A DNA stretch of 64,000 bases. It comes from Burkholderia seminalis DSM 23518 (GTDB taxonomy: Bacteria > Pseudomonadota > Gammaproteobacteria > Burkholderiales > Burkholderiaceae). Of this stretch, positions 1 through 9,082 are shown in pieces. How positions within the stretch are numbered: position 1 is the stretch's first letter; each line of letters opens with the position of its first letter. The notes beneath the pieces are model-generated. The model saw nothing but the letters and a program-made list of their open reading frames with translations. It ran no database searches and had not been told where the DNA came from. Made by a program: the position numbers and the translations under genes. The stretch is taken from positions 806,001-870,000 of the forward strand of contig NZ_CADFDK010000002.1 of the NCBI RefSeq assembly GCF_902832885.1, given 5' to 3'.

Positions 1-2
1 AA

Positions 3-28
3 AAAAGACGGGCCGAAGCCCGTCTTTT
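3..28. terminator. Intrinsic terminator after the Rieske oxygenase gene
   Basis: An 11-base-pair stem (3-13 with 18-28) closes on a CGAA tetraloop and is flanked by A and T runs, so it can work in both directions. It lies just past the stop of the leftward Rieske gene and probably ends that transcript. Confidence 0.8.
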
Positions 29-71
29 CGTCTGCCGGATACCATGCGGCGTCAAGGCGCCGCACCGGCCG

Positions 72-1178
72 TCAGAGGTCGCCGAGGTGGCGGCGCAGGA
101 ATTCGTGGAAGTGCTGCATGCCGTCTTCCATCGGGCTCTGGTACGGGCCGACCTGCGACTCGCCGCGTGCCATCAGCGCACGGCGGCCTGCGTCCATCCG
201 CATGGCGATCTCGTCGTCCTCGACGGCCGTTTCCATATAGGCGGCGCGCTCGGCCTCGACGAATTCGCGTTCGAACAGCGCGATTTCCTCGGGGTAATAG
301 AACTCGACGATGTTGGTCGTCTTCTGCGGGCCGCGCGGGATCAGCCACGACACGACGAGCACGTGCGGGTACCACTCGATCATCAGGCCCGGGTAGTAGA
401 CCATCCAGATCGCGCCGAACTCCGGCGGCACGCCGTTGCGGAACTTCAGCACCTGCTCGTGCCATTTCTGGTAAGTCGCGCTGCCCGGTTTCGCGAGCGC
501 GTTGTGCACGCCGACCGTCTGCACGCTGTACCAGTCGCCGAACTCCCACTTGAGGTCGTCGCACGACACGAAGCTGCCGAGACCCGGGTGGAACGGGACG
601 ACGTGGTAATCCTCGAGGTAGACCTCGATGAACGTCTTCCAGTTGTAATCGCACTCGTGCACTTCGACGTGATCGAAGTGGTACTCGGAGAAGTCGAAGT
701 GATGCTTGGTGCCGAGGTGGGCAAGATCGCGCGCGACGTTGCGGCCTTCGGCCTCGAACAGCAGCCCCTGCCAGTTTTGCAGCGGGCTCTTGCCGAGGTT
801 CAGGCACGGCTTGTCGGGGAAGTGCGGTGCGCCGAGCAACTCGCCTTCCAGGTCGTACGTCCAGCGGTGCAGCGGGCACACGATGTTCTGCGTGCGGCCG
901 CGCCCGTTGAGCATGATCGCCTGACGGTGGCGGCAGACGTTCGACAGCAGTTCGATCTGGTTCGTCTGGTTGCGGACCAGCACGCGGCCTTCCTGCTCGG
1001 ACGGCAGCGCGAAATAATCCCCCGCCTCGGGCACCATCAATTCGTGCCCGACGTAACGAGGTCCTTTCTTGAAGAGGGTTTCGATCTCGCGCTCGAGTAG
1101 CGCCTCATCGAAATATGCAGTGACTGGAAGCTGGCTGTGGGCCGACTTCAACTGAAGCGCATCGCTCAGATTGGACAT
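72..1178 (-). CDS. Rieske [2Fe-2S] aromatic ring-hydroxylating oxygenase, alpha-subunit type
   Basis: 368 residues. The N-terminal Rieske domain carries C82-x-H84 and C101-x2-H104, the ligands of a [2Fe-2S] cluster. The catalytic domain shows the mononuclear-iron motif with N179, D190, H192 and H197 (His-x4-His), and an Asp-rich stretch near the C-terminus can supply the third ligand. Such enzymes hydroxylate aromatic or quaternary-amine substrates with electrons from a separate reductase. No reductase or beta subunit lies beside it, so it probably draws electrons from a partner elsewhere, and the substrate cannot be named. The frame opens 45 bases earlier, but the ATG at 1178 follows a good GGGAG Shine-Dalgarno and starts the conserved protein. 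It is transcribed away from xseB. Confidence 0.88.
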   Translation of the reverse strand: MSNLSDALQLKSAHSQLPVTAYFDEALLEREIETLFKKGPRYVGHELMVPEAGDYFALPSEQEGRVLVRNQTNQIELLSNVCRHRQAIMLNGRGRTQNIVCPLHRWTYDLEGELLGAPHFPDKPCLNLGKSPLQNWQGLLFEAEGRNVARDLAHLGTKHHFDFSEYHFDHVEVHECDYNWKTFIEVYLEDYHVVPFHPGLGSFVSCDDLKWEFGDWYSVQTVGVHNALAKPGSATYQKWHEQVLKFRNGVPPEFGAIWMVYYPGLMIEWYPHVLVVSWLIPRGPQKTTNIVEFYYPEEIALFEREFVEAERAAYMETAVEDDEIAMRMDAGRRALMARGESQVGPYQSPMEDGMQHFHEFLRRHLGDL

Positions 1179-1250
1179 TCCCACTCCCGGTGTTAGCGTG
1201 AAAGCAGTGAACAACCCAACCATCGAAAAATCGATTTAGGGAAACGGGGA

Positions 1251-1256
1251 ATTATA
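1251..1256 (-). promoter_or_regulatory. Candidate -10 element for the Rieske gene
   Basis: On the minus strand this reads TATAAT, a perfect sigma-70 -10 box, about 75 bases before the Rieske start. No convincing -35 element is seen 17 bases upstream, so the promoter may be weak or activator-dependent. Confidence 0.4.
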
Positions 1257-1448
1257 CCCGGTTCGCCTCGCAAGGCTAGGATTAAGTGCCTGATTTGTGT
1301 CAATTTTTTGTCGGGCGACCCGCGGGAGGCGCACAATGTGCGTCGGAGATGGGGCCGGAATATGTACCGGGGTGCCCACGACGGCAGGTCGGAAAATTCT
1401 CTTTTGCCGTAGAATGTCCGACTTGTTTTGAAATTTGACACCTCGTCC

Positions 1449-1742
1449 ATGGCGAAAACCGCATCCCCAGGCGCCACGCCGCCCGGCAATGGCACCGAAC
1501 CGTTGCCGGACAATTACGAGATGGCGCTCGCGGAACTCGAGACGCTGGTTGCCCGGATGGAAGGCGGCGCGTTGAGCCTCGAGGATTCACTGACGGCATA
1601 CCGCCGCGGTGCGGCCCTCGTTGCGTTTTGCCAACAGCAGCTCGAGAAAGTGGAGCAGCAGGTTCGCGTGCTCGACGGCGCGACGCTGAAGCCGCTTTCG
1701 TCCGGAACGGCCGCCACGGACGGCGAAGACGACGATCTATGA
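1449..1742 (+). CDS. xseB: Exonuclease VII small subunit
   Basis: 97 residues, the usual size for XseB, the small helical subunit that wraps around XseA to form the nuclease that degrades single-stranded DNA from both ends. The family core, around the stretch EMALAELETLVARMEGG and the following SLEDSLTAYRRG, is clear and predicts a helical hairpin. The C-terminal tail is acidic (GEDDDL). I start at the ATG at 1449; the frame stays open to a TTG at 1428, but that adds residues not typical of the family. Its TGA overlaps the ispA ATG (ATGA), so translation of the two is probably coupled. xseB next to ispA and dxs is a common arrangement in proteobacteria. Confidence 0.93.
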   Translation: MAKTASPGATPPGNGTEPLPDNYEMALAELETLVARMEGGALSLEDSLTAYRRGAALVAFCQQQLEKVEQQVRVLDGATLKPLSSGTAATDGEDDDL

Positions 1743-2623
1743 CATTCGAACAATGGATGCGGTCCGTGCTTGACCGTGTCGAGAACGCACTCGGCCACTA
1801 TCTGCCCGCCGATACCGCGATGCCCGCGAAACTTCACGAGGCGATGCGCTACGCGGTCCTCGGTGGCGGCAAGCGGGTTCGTCCGCTGCTGTGCCATGCA
1901 GCAGGCGAACTGACCGGCGCGACGGAAGCGGCACGCAATGCGGCGGCGGCGGCGCTGGAGATGATCCACGTCTATTCGCTCGTGCACGACGACATGCCGT
2001 GCATGGACGACGATGCGTTGCGCCGCGGCAAGCCGACCGTGCACGTGCAGTACGACGAGCCGACGGCCCTGCTGGTCGGCGACGCGCTGCAGTCGCAGGC
2101 GTTCGTCGCGCTGACCGACGCCGAGGCGCTGTCGCCGGTGCAGCAGGCCGCGCTCGTGCGTGAACTGGCGCTTGCGAGCGGCTCGATCGGCATGGCGGGC
2201 GGGCAGGCGATCGACCTGGCGAGCGTCGGCCTCAAGCTGACGCGCGAACAGCTCGAAACGATGCACCGGATGAAGACCGGCGCACTGCTGCGCGCGGCCG
2301 TGCGGATGGGCGCGCTGGCCGGCGAGACGCCGTCGGCGGAAACGATGGCCGCGCTCGACGTCTATGCGGGGGCCGTGGGTCTGGCCTTCCAGGTCGTCGA
2401 CGACATTCTCGACGTCACGACCGATTCGGCGACGCTCGGCAAGACGGCCGGCAAGGACGCGGCGAACGACAAGCCGACCTACGTATCGATCCTCGGCCTC
2501 GAGGCGTCGCGCGAGCTGGCAGCGCAGCTGCGCGCCGAAGCGCACGACGCGCTGAAACCGTTCGGCGCACGCGCACAGCGTCTCGCCGAACTTGCCGACC
2601 TGGTAGTGAACCGGGTCAGCTGA
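1739..2623 (+). CDS. ispA: Farnesyl diphosphate synthase
   Basis: 294 residues, normal for bacterial IspA. It condenses dimethylallyl and isopentenyl diphosphates to geranyl and then farnesyl diphosphate, the precursor of undecaprenyl carrier lipid and quinone side chains. Both Mg-binding aspartate clusters are visible: the first, DDMPCMDD, at 84-91, and the second, DDILD, at 221-225. GGGKRVRPL near residues 42-50 binds the diphosphate. The ATG sits inside the xseB stop, and dxs, which makes the first committed intermediate of the same pathway, follows 81 bases downstream. The cytosolic enzyme thus lies in an isoprenoid operon. No feature is missing. Confidence 0.95.
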   Translation: MTFEQWMRSVLDRVENALGHYLPADTAMPAKLHEAMRYAVLGGGKRVRPLLCHAAGELTGATEAARNAAAAALEMIHVYSLVHDDMPCMDDDALRRGKPTVHVQYDEPTALLVGDALQSQAFVALTDAEALSPVQQAALVRELALASGSIGMAGGQAIDLASVGLKLTREQLETMHRMKTGALLRAAVRMGALAGETPSAETMAALDVYAGAVGLAFQVVDDILDVTTDSATLGKTAGKDAANDKPTYVSILGLEASRELAAQLRAEAHDALKPFGARAQRLAELADLVVNRVS

Positions 2624-2664
2624 CGCGAAAGCCCGCCGCCGCGCACACGCTACGGTGCGTGCAA

Positions 2665-2670
2665 TAGAAT
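2665..2670 (+). promoter_or_regulatory. Possible -10 element before dxs
   Basis: TAGAAT lies 35 bases upstream of the dxs ATG in the short ispA-dxs gap. It could give dxs a promoter of its own besides read-through from xseB-ispA. No good -35 element is visible. Confidence 0.25.
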
Positions 2671-2704
2671 GCGGGCGCGTTTGATTTCCTACAATGGAAC
2701 GACG

Positions 2705-4609
2705 ATGTACGACTTGCTGAAAACCATCGACGACCCGGCGGATTTGCGCCGCCTCGATCGTCGCCAACTGCAACCGCTCGCGGATGAACTGCGTGCGTTC
2801 GTGCTCGACAGCGTGTCGAAGACGGGCGGCCATTTGTCGTCCAACCTCGGGACGGTCGAGCTGACGATCGCGTTGCACTACGTGTTCAACACGCCGAACG
2901 ATCGCATCGTCTGGGACGTGGGCCACCAGACCTACCCGCACAAGATCCTGACGGGCCGCCGCGACCAGATGCATTCGCTGCGTCAGCAGGACGGCATCTC
3001 GGGCTTCCCGCGCCGCAGCGAATCCGAATACGACACGTTCGGCACCGCGCACTCGAGCACGTCGATCTCGGCCGCGCTGGGCATGGCGATCGGCAGCCAG
3101 CTGAACGGCGACGACCGCTTCTCGATCGCCGTGATCGGCGATGGCGCGATGACGGCCGGCATGGCGTTCGAGGCGATGAACAACGCGGGCGTGTCGGAAG
3201 ACGCGAAGGTGCTCGTGATCCTGAACGACAACGACATGTCGATCTCGCCGCCGGTCGGCGCGCTGAATCGTCATCTCGCCCGCCTGATGTCGGGCCGCTT
3301 CTATGCGGCCGCGCGTGCCGGTGTCGAGCGCGTGCTGAGCGTGGCGCCGCCGGTGCTCGAACTCGCGCGCAAGCTCGAGGAGCACGCGAAGGGCATGGTC
3401 GTGCCGGCCACGCTGTTCGAGGAGTTCGGCTTCAACTACATCGGCCCGATCGACGGTCACGATCTCGATTCGCTGATCCCGACGCTGCAGAACATCCGCG
3501 AACTGCGCGGCCCGCAGTTCCTGCACGTGGTGACGAAGAAAGGCCAGGGCTACAAGCTCGCCGAAGCCGATCCCGTGCTCTATCACGGTCCCGGCAAGTT
3601 CAACCCGGCCGAAGGCATCAAGCCGTCGACCACGCCCGCGAAGAAGACCTACACGCAGGTGTTCGGCGAATGGCTGTGCGATGAAGCCGAGCGCGATACG
3701 CGCGTCGTCGGCATCACGCCCGCGATGCGCGAAGGCTCGGGCATGGTCGAGTTCGAGAAGCGTTTCAAGGATCGCTACTACGACGTCGGCATCGCCGAGC
3801 AGCACGCGGTGACGTTCGCGGGCGGCCTCGCAACCGAAGGGCTGAAGCCGGTCGTCGCGATCTATTCGACGTTCCTGCAACGGGCATACGACCAGCTGAT
3901 TCACGACGTCGCGCTGCAGAACCTGCCGGTCGTGTTCGCGATCGACCGCGCGGGCCTCGTCGGCGCGGACGGCGCGACGCACGCGGGTGCGTACGATCTC
4001 GCGTTCATGCGCTGCATCCCGAACATGACGATCATGGCGGCATCCGACGAGAACGAATGCCGCCAGATGCTGCACACGGCGCTGCAGCAGCCGAACCCGA
4101 CCGCGGTGCGTTATCCGCGCGGCGCGGGCACCGGGGTGGCGACGGTGAAGGAATTCACCGAGATCCCGGTCGGCAAGGGCGAAGTGCGTCGCCGCACGTC
4201 GCAGCCGGAAGGCAAGCGCGTCGCGATCCTCGCATTCGGCACGATGGTCGCACCGTCGCTGGCGGCGGGCGAGGAGCTCGACGCAACGGTCGCGAACATG
4301 CGCTTCGTGAAGCCGGTCGACGCGGCGCTCGTGCGCGAGCTCGCCGAAACGCACGACTACCTCGTCACGGTCGAGGAAGGTTGCGTGATGGGGGGCGCGG
4401 GCTCGGCCTGCGTGGAAGCCCTGATGGAGAGTGGGGTTATCCGACCCGTACTACAATTGGGCCTCCCTGACCTGTTCATCGATCACGGCGATCCCGCGAA
4501 GCTGCTGTCGCAATGCGGCCTCGACGGCGCGGGCATCGCGAAATCGATTCGCGAACGCTTTCTGAGCCCGGCGGCCGATGTCGCCGGTCAGGCGAAGCGC
4601 GTCGCATAA
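2705..4609 (+). CDS. dxs: 1-deoxy-D-xylulose-5-phosphate synthase
   Basis: 634 residues, full length. It is a thiamine-diphosphate enzyme that joins pyruvate and glyceraldehyde 3-phosphate in the first step of the MEP isoprenoid pathway and also feeds thiamine and pyridoxal synthesis. Landmarks are H43 and H74 (DVGHQ), the GDGAMTAG cofactor motif from 145, and D360-V-G-I-A-E365-Q-H, which holds the glutamate that activates the thiamine ring. The C-terminal transketolase domain is intact to SIRERF. The ATG at 2705 begins the conserved MYDLL sequence; an upstream in-frame start at 2669 adds unconserved residues. It follows ispA in the same direction and ends before a strong terminator. Confidence 0.97.
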   Translation: MYDLLKTIDDPADLRRLDRRQLQPLADELRAFVLDSVSKTGGHLSSNLGTVELTIALHYVFNTPNDRIVWDVGHQTYPHKILTGRRDQMHSLRQQDGISGFPRRSESEYDTFGTAHSSTSISAALGMAIGSQLNGDDRFSIAVIGDGAMTAGMAFEAMNNAGVSEDAKVLVILNDNDMSISPPVGALNRHLARLMSGRFYAAARAGVERVLSVAPPVLELARKLEEHAKGMVVPATLFEEFGFNYIGPIDGHDLDSLIPTLQNIRELRGPQFLHVVTKKGQGYKLAEADPVLYHGPGKFNPAEGIKPSTTPAKKTYTQVFGEWLCDEAERDTRVVGITPAMREGSGMVEFEKRFKDRYYDVGIAEQHAVTFAGGLATEGLKPVVAIYSTFLQRAYDQLIHDVALQNLPVVFAIDRAGLVGADGATHAGAYDLAFMRCIPNMTIMAASDENECRQMLHTALQQPNPTAVRYPRGAGTGVATVKEFTEIPVGKGEVRRRTSQPEGKRVAILAFGTMVAPSLAAGEELDATVANMRFVKPVDAALVRELAETHDYLVTVEEGCVMGGAGSACVEALMESGVIRPVLQLGLPDLFIDHGDPAKLLSQCGLDGAGIAKSIRERFLSPAADVAGQAKRVA

Positions 4610-4671
4610 GCTGGCGCCGCCCGCGGGCGGTGCCGGTGCGACTGGCGCAACCGGTCTTCATTGATGCGGAA

Positions 4672-4701
4672 AACATGGGCCTGCGGGCCCATGTTGCTTT
4701 T
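4672..4701 (+). terminator. Intrinsic terminator of the xseB-ispA-dxs operon
   Basis: A 10-base-pair stem (4672-4681 with 4686-4695) closes on a TGCG loop and is followed by a short T run (GCTTTT). It lies between dxs and folE2. Confidence 0.65.
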
Positions 4702-4763
4702 CCGGCTGCCGCATGACGCGGCGTGCGCGTCGTCGGACGCGCGGCTTACAAGGATTGAACAAG

Positions 4764-5573
4764 ATGAACCAGATGAATCCCGCCTTCGTGATGCCCGACG
4801 TGCAGAGCACGGTGGATACCCGTCAGATCCCGATTCAGCGCGTGGGCGTGAAGGCGGTCCGGCATCCGTTGACGGTGTGCACCGAAAGCGGCGACGTGCA
4901 GCCGACCGTCGGTGTCTGGAACCTCGACGTCCGCCTGCCTGCCGACCAGAAAGGCACGCACATGTCGCGCTTCGTCGCGCTGCTCGAAGAGAACCGCGCG
5001 CCGCTGACGGTCGAGCGTTTCCGCGCGATGCTCGCGTCGATGCTCGAGAAGCTCGAAGCCGAAGCCGGCCGCATCGAGGTCACGTTCCCGTACTTCGTGA
5101 ACAAGACGGCGCCGGTGTCGGGCGTGCAGAGCCTGCTCGACTACGAAGTGACGCTCGCGGGCGAAAGCCGCAACGGCGACACGCGCCTGTTCCTGAAGGT
5201 GCTCGTGCCAGTGACGAGCCTGTGCCCGTGCTCGAAGAAGATCTCGCAGTACGGCGCGCACAACCAGCGCTCGCACGTGACGATCGATGCGGAGCTTGCA
5301 GCCGACCTGCCGGTCGAGGCGCTGATCCGTATCGCGGAAGAAGAGGCGTCGTGCGAACTGTGGGGCCTGTTGAAGCGTCCGGACGAGAAGTTCGTTACCG
5401 AGCGCGCCTACGAGAATCCGAAGTTCGTCGAGGATCTCGTGCGCGACGTCGCGCAGCGTCTCGATGCGGACGAGCGCGTGGCCGCCTACGTGCTCGAGGC
5501 CGAGAACTTCGAGTCGATCCACAATCACAGCGCGTACGCGCTGATCGAGCGCGACAAACGTCAGGCTGCATGA
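4764..5573 (+). CDS. folE2: GTP cyclohydrolase FolE2 (type IB)
   Basis: 269 residues, the size of GCYH-IB enzymes. It converts GTP to 7,8-dihydroneopterin triphosphate for tetrahydrofolate synthesis. The metal-site segment is clear: [10 protein letters not shown] with Cys154 and Cys156, followed by [10 protein letters not shown]. This enzyme type is not strictly zinc-dependent and often replaces FolE when zinc is scarce. I see no Zur box and cannot say whether it is zinc-regulated here. I start at the ATG at 4764 because AAGGA lies 9 bases before it; the frame also opens at 4713. It stands alone between two terminators. Confidence 0.95.
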   Translation: MNQMNPAFVMPDVQSTVDTRQIPIQRVGVKAVRHPLTVCTESGDVQPTVGVWNLDVRLPADQKGTHMSRFVALLEENRAPLTVERFRAMLASMLEKLEAEAGRIEVTFPYFVNKTAPVSGVQSLLDYEVTLAGESRNGDTRLFLKVLVPVTSLCPCSKKISQYGAHNQRSHVTIDAELAADLPVEALIRIAEEEASCELWGLLKRPDEKFVTERAYENPKFVEDLVRDVAQRLDADERVAAYVLEAENFESIHNHSAYALIERDKRQAA

Positions 5574-5601
5574 CGCCGCGTCTTTTTGTCGCGCCATGAA
5601 G

Positions 5602-5628
5602 AAGGCCGCTCGAACGAGCGGCCTTTTT
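5602..5628 (+). terminator. Intrinsic terminator after folE2
   Basis: Near-perfect 11-base-pair stem (5602-5612 with 5615-5625) around a tiny loop, followed by T5. It separates folE2 from the converging tsaD and may also act weakly on tsaD transcripts. Confidence 0.85.
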
Positions 5629-5661
5629 GCTGTGTTGCGTGCGGTGTCGCGTTGCGGGGAG

Positions 5662-6702
5662 TCAGCGGGCGAGCGACGCGAGATCCCAGCGCGGCTTCAC
5701 CGTGAATGCGTAGTCCGCATTCGCCTGCTCGGGCCAGCGGCCGAGCCGCAGTGCGCCCGCGAGCGCGATCATCGCGCCGTTGTCGGTGCAGAGCGCGAGA
5801 TCGGGGTAGTGCACGTCGAAGCCGCGCTTGGCCGCGGCGGCCGACAATGCCGCACGCAACTGGCGGTTCGCGCCGACGCCGCCCGCGACCACGAGGCGCT
5901 TGAGTCGGGTCTGCTTCAGCGCGGCGAGCGACTTCGCAACGAGCACGTCGACGGCCGCGTCGACGAAGCCGCGCGCAAGATCGGCTTTCGCGCGCTCGAG
6001 TGCTTCGCCTTCCAGCTTCGCCGCCTCGAACTTCTTCATCTGCGTGAGCACGGCAGTCTTCAGGCCGCTGAAGCTGAAGTCGAGATCGCCCGAATGCAGC
6101 ATCGGGCGCGGCAGCACGACCGCGCCCGGCGTGCCCGTCTCGGCGAGCTTCGACACTTCCGGGCCGCCCGGGTAGCCGAGGCCGATCAGCTTCGCCGTCT
6201 TGTCGAACGCTTCGCCGGCCGCGTCGTCGAGCGTTTCGCCGAGCGTCTCGTACACGCCGACGTCGGTCACGCGCATCAGCTGCGTGTGGCCGCCGGATAC
6301 CAGCAGCGCGATGAACGGAAACGGCGGCGGCGCGTCGACGAGCAGCGGCGACAGCAGGTGGCCTTCGAGGTGATGGATGCCGACGGTCGGCTTGTTCCAT
6401 GCGAGGGCGAGCGCATTCGCGATGCTCGCGCCGACCAGCAGCGCGCCGGCGAGGCCGGGGCCCTGCGTGAACGCGATCGCATCGATGTCGTCGCGGCGCG
6501 TGCCGCTTTGCGCCATCACTTCCTCGAGCAGCGGCAGCGCGCGGCGGATGTGGTCGCGCGACGCGAGCTCGGGCACGACGCCGCCGTAGTCGCGGTGCAT
6601 CGCGATCTGCGAATGGAGCGCGTGCGCGAGCAGGCCGCGCTGCGTGTCGTAGAGCGCGAGGCCGGTTTCGTCGCAGGAGCTTTCGATGCCGAGAACGAGC
6701 AT
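5662..6702 (-). CDS. tsaD: tRNA N6-threonylcarbamoyladenosine transferase TsaD
   Basis: 346 residues. It transfers threonylcarbamoyl from its adenylate onto A37 of ANN-decoding tRNAs, working with TsaB and TsaE. It is an ASKHA-fold ATPase. The start [13 protein letters not shown] is the family signature, and the metal-binding H111-x3-H115 (HHLEGH) and GGHTQL are present. I start at the ATG at 6702; the frame runs 132 bases further upstream but codes for nothing conserved there. tsaD often lies opposite rpsU-dnaG-rpoD, and here it diverges from the flavoprotein gene just before rpsU. Confidence 0.96.
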   Translation of the reverse strand: MLVLGIESSCDETGLALYDTQRGLLAHALHSQIAMHRDYGGVVPELASRDHIRRALPLLEEVMAQSGTRRDDIDAIAFTQGPGLAGALLVGASIANALALAWNKPTVGIHHLEGHLLSPLLVDAPPPFPFIALLVSGGHTQLMRVTDVGVYETLGETLDDAAGEAFDKTAKLIGLGYPGGPEVSKLAETGTPGAVVLPRPMLHSGDLDFSFSGLKTAVLTQMKKFEAAKLEGEALERAKADLARGFVDAAVDVLVAKSLAALKQTRLKRLVVAGGVGANRQLRAALSAAAAKRGFDVHYPDLALCTDNGAMIALAGALRLGRWPEQANADYAFTVKPRWDLASLAR

Positions 6703-6832
6703 GGGTGCGGGCAGGGCGCGCGGTGTCGGGCGCGCCGCGGGAAGGTCAACGTAACCGGAAAGTATAGCAGGCGAGGGCCGGCCGGCGCAGGCGGCGGCCC
6801 GGGCCCGATGCCGGGCAGGTACAATCCGCGCC

Positions 6833-8053
6833 ATGGAAACCTATGACATCGCCGTGATCGGCGCGGGCGCCGCCGGGATGATGAGCGCCGCGGTCGCCGG
6901 GCAGCTCGGCCGCCGCGTCGTGCTGATCGATCACGCGCCGCGGCTCGCCGAGAAGATCCGCATCTCGGGCGGCGGCCGCTGCAACTTCACGAACCTGTAC
7001 GCCGGCCCCGACAACTATCTGTCGTCGAATCCGCATTTCGCGCGCTCGGCGCTGGCGCGCTATACGCCGCGCGACTTCCTCGGGCTGCTCAAGCGCCATC
7101 ACGTGACCTGGCACGAAAAGCACAAGGGCCAGCTCTTCTGCGACCACGGCAGCGACGCGATCATCGACGTGCTGAAGCACGAGTGCGACGCGGGCGGCAT
7201 CGCGTGGCGCCGGCCCGTCGTCGTCGATGCGGTGCGCCACGCGCCGGCCGACGGCTTCGTGCTCGACACGCAGCAGGCCGGCGCGATCGGTGCGCGCGCC
7301 CTGATCGTCGCGACGGGCGGCCTGTCGATTCCGAAGATCGGCGCGACCGACTTCGGCTACCGGCTGGCGAAGCAGTTCGGCCACAAGCTCGTCGATACGC
7401 GGCCCGCGCTCGTGCCGCTGACGTTCGCGCCGCAGGACTGGGAGCCGTTCGCGGCGCTGTCGGGCGTGTCGCTCGAGGTACGCGTGTCGACCGGCGACAG
7501 GAAGCGCGGCGGCGAATTCGTCGAGGATCTGCTGCTGACCCATCGCGGCCTGTCCGGGCCCGGCATCCTGCAGATCTCGAGCTACTGGCAGCCCGGCGAC
7601 CCGATCCGCGTCGACCTGCTGCCGCAGCGCGACTCGGTGGCCGACCTGCTCGACGCGAAGCGCACGTCGAAGCGCCAGATCGGTTCGCTGCTCGCCGACT
7701 GGGTGCCGTCGCGTCTCGCCCATGCGTGGCTCGATACGCATCGCGTCGCGGCCGACGCGCGGCTCGCGGACCTGCCCGACCGGACGCTGCGCCAGATCGG
7801 CGAGGCGCTGTCCGGCTGGACGCTGACGCCGAACGGCACCGAGGGCTACAAGAAGGCCGAAGTGACGAAGGGCGGGGTCGATACGCGCGAGCTGTCGTCG
7901 GCGACGATGATGAGCGCGCGGGTGCCGGGGCTCTATTTCGTCGGCGAGGCGGTGGACGTGACGGGCTGGCTCGGCGGCTACAACTTCCAGTGGGCATGGG
8001 CGTCCGGCACGGCGGCCGGGCAAGCGGCGGCGGAGTATTCGCGCGCCGCCTGA
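6833..8053 (+). CDS. Flavoprotein of the HI0933/BaiN family
   Basis: 406 residues. The N-terminal dinucleotide-binding motif (GAGAAGMM) and the following acidic end of the second strand mark an FAD-binding Rossmann fold. The segment [12 protein letters not shown] is the family's hallmark. The C-terminal end [12 protein letters not shown] is also typical. Members are FAD-dependent oxidoreductases; some act in bile-acid metabolism in gut bacteria, but the substrate of proteobacterial members is mostly unknown. It is divergent from tsaD with 130 bases between starts, and precedes rpsU. A short GC hairpin (8053-8071) follows the stop but lacks a T run. Confidence 0.85.
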   Translation: METYDIAVIGAGAAGMMSAAVAGQLGRRVVLIDHAPRLAEKIRISGGGRCNFTNLYAGPDNYLSSNPHFARSALARYTPRDFLGLLKRHHVTWHEKHKGQLFCDHGSDAIIDVLKHECDAGGIAWRRPVVVDAVRHAPADGFVLDTQQAGAIGARALIVATGGLSIPKIGATDFGYRLAKQFGHKLVDTRPALVPLTFAPQDWEPFAALSGVSLEVRVSTGDRKRGGEFVEDLLLTHRGLSGPGILQISSYWQPGDPIRVDLLPQRDSVADLLDAKRTSKRQIGSLLADWVPSRLAHAWLDTHRVAADARLADLPDRTLRQIGEALSGWTLTPNGTEGYKKAEVTKGGVDTRELSSATMMSARVPGLYFVGEAVDVTGWLGGYNFQWAWASGTAAGQAAAEYSRAA

Positions 8054-8113
8054 CGGGCCGCGGCGGCCCGTTCAAGCGGGACCAGGCCCCGTGCCTTTAG
8101 GCAATCGCTCTGC

Positions 8114-8119
8114 TATACT
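8114..8119 (+). promoter_or_regulatory. Candidate -10 element of the rpsU operon
   Basis: TATACT lies 40 bases before the rpsU ATG, in the place expected for the main promoter of the macromolecular synthesis operon. The -35 region is weak (GTGCCT at a 17-base spacing). Confidence 0.45.
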
Positions 8120-8158
8120 CGGTAGTCTTTCCCTGCAAACCTTTATTCGTGTCGGATC

Positions 8159-8371
8159 ATGACGATCATTCGCGTTAAAGAGAACGAGCCGTTCGAAGTT
8201 GCAATGCGTCGCTTCAAGCGCACGATCGAGAAGAATGGTCTGCTGACCGAGCTTCGCGCGCGCGAGTTTTACGAGAAGCCGACCGCGGAGCGCAAGCGCA
8301 AGAAGGCCGCTGCGGTGAAGCGTCATTACAAGCGGATTCGCAGCCAGACGCTGCCGAAGAAGCTGTACTGA
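8159..8371 (+). CDS. rpsU: 30S ribosomal protein S21
   Basis: 70 residues, rich in Lys and Arg, with the standard bS21 start [20 protein letters not shown] and the basic [15 protein letters not shown] tail. It sits near the anti-Shine-Dalgarno of 16S rRNA and helps initiation. It is the first gene of the rpsU-dnaG-rpoD group, here with a yqeY-like gene inserted second. A terminator-like hairpin between this gene and the next suggests that S21 is made in excess over primase and sigma factor. Burkholderia often carry more than one rpsU; this is the copy linked to dnaG. Confidence 0.97.
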
Positions 8372-8478
8372 ACGATTGGGCGCCGCGCGGTTCGCTGAGC
8401 GGCGCACCGGCGACTCCGTGCGATCGGGTGCGATCGCACAGCCGATCAGGCGGCGAGTCGCCGATGCCGGATTCGAGC

Positions 8479-8516
8479 AACCCGCTTGAGACACTGTCCC
8501 AAGCGGGTTTTTGTGT
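8479..8516 (+). terminator. Internal terminator of the rpsU operon, with a second hairpin behind it
   Basis: A 10-base-pair stem (8479-8488 with 8500-8509) followed by a T run. A second stem without T run (8518-8525 with 8530-8537) comes directly after. It lies between rpsU and the yqeY-like gene, as in other macromolecular synthesis operons, where partial termination lowers expression of dnaG and rpoD. Confidence 0.75.
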
Positions 8517-8565
8517 TGACGCCCGTTCACGGGCGTCGGATTCACGTTTCCATCCCGGGTGAAAG

Positions 8566-9012
8566 ATGAGTTTGAAAGAGCAGATCAGCGAAGACATGAA
8601 GGCCGCGATGCGCGCGAAGGAAAGCGAGCGCCTGGCGACGATTCGCCTGCTGATGGCCGCGATCAAGCAGCGTGAGGTCGATGATCGCGTGACGCTCGAC
8701 GACGCGGGCATCACGGCCGTGATCGACAAGATGATCAAGCAGCGCAAGGATTCGATCAGCCAGTTCCAGGCCGCCGGCCGCGACGACCTCGTCGCGAAGG
8801 AGCAGGCCGAGCTGACCGTGCTGGGCGGTTACATGCCCGCGCAACTGTCGGACGCCGAAGTGGCGGCCGAAGTCCAGGCGGCGGTCGCGCAAACCGGCGC
8901 AGCCGGTCCGCAGGACATGGGCAAGGTGATGGGCGTGCTGAAAGGCAAGCTCGCCGGTCGTGCCGACATGACGGCCGTTTCCGCGCAGGTCAAGGCCGCG
9001 CTCACGAAGTAA
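8566..9012 (+). CDS. GatB/YqeY domain protein
   Basis: 148 residues, the usual size of free-standing YqeY proteins. The fold resembles the tail domain of the amidotransferase subunit GatB that contacts tRNA. The family start SLKEQISEDMKAAMRAKES and the motif QAELTVLGGYMPAQLSDAEV are clear. Its biological role is not established. In many beta- and gammaproteobacteria the gene sits, as here, between rpsU and dnaG. It is cytosolic and shows no signal peptide. It starts 54 bases after the attenuator hairpins, with a weak GGGTGAAAG upstream of the ATG. Confidence 0.93.
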   Translation: MSLKEQISEDMKAAMRAKESERLATIRLLMAAIKQREVDDRVTLDDAGITAVIDKMIKQRKDSISQFQAAGRDDLVAKEQAELTVLGGYMPAQLSDAEVAAEVQAAVAQTGAAGPQDMGKVMGVLKGKLAGRADMTAVSAQVKAALTK

Positions 9013-9082
9013 AACCCGTTCCCGGCGCGCCCAGCGATGCGTGCGCCGGGCGTCGTATTGTCTTTTTTCGTTCGATCCCACG

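Noticed and set aside
1514-4354. A 946-codon open frame antisense to xseB, ispA and dxs
   Set aside because: Arg/His/Ala-rich low-complexity translation opposite three well-recognised genes; a product of high GC content.
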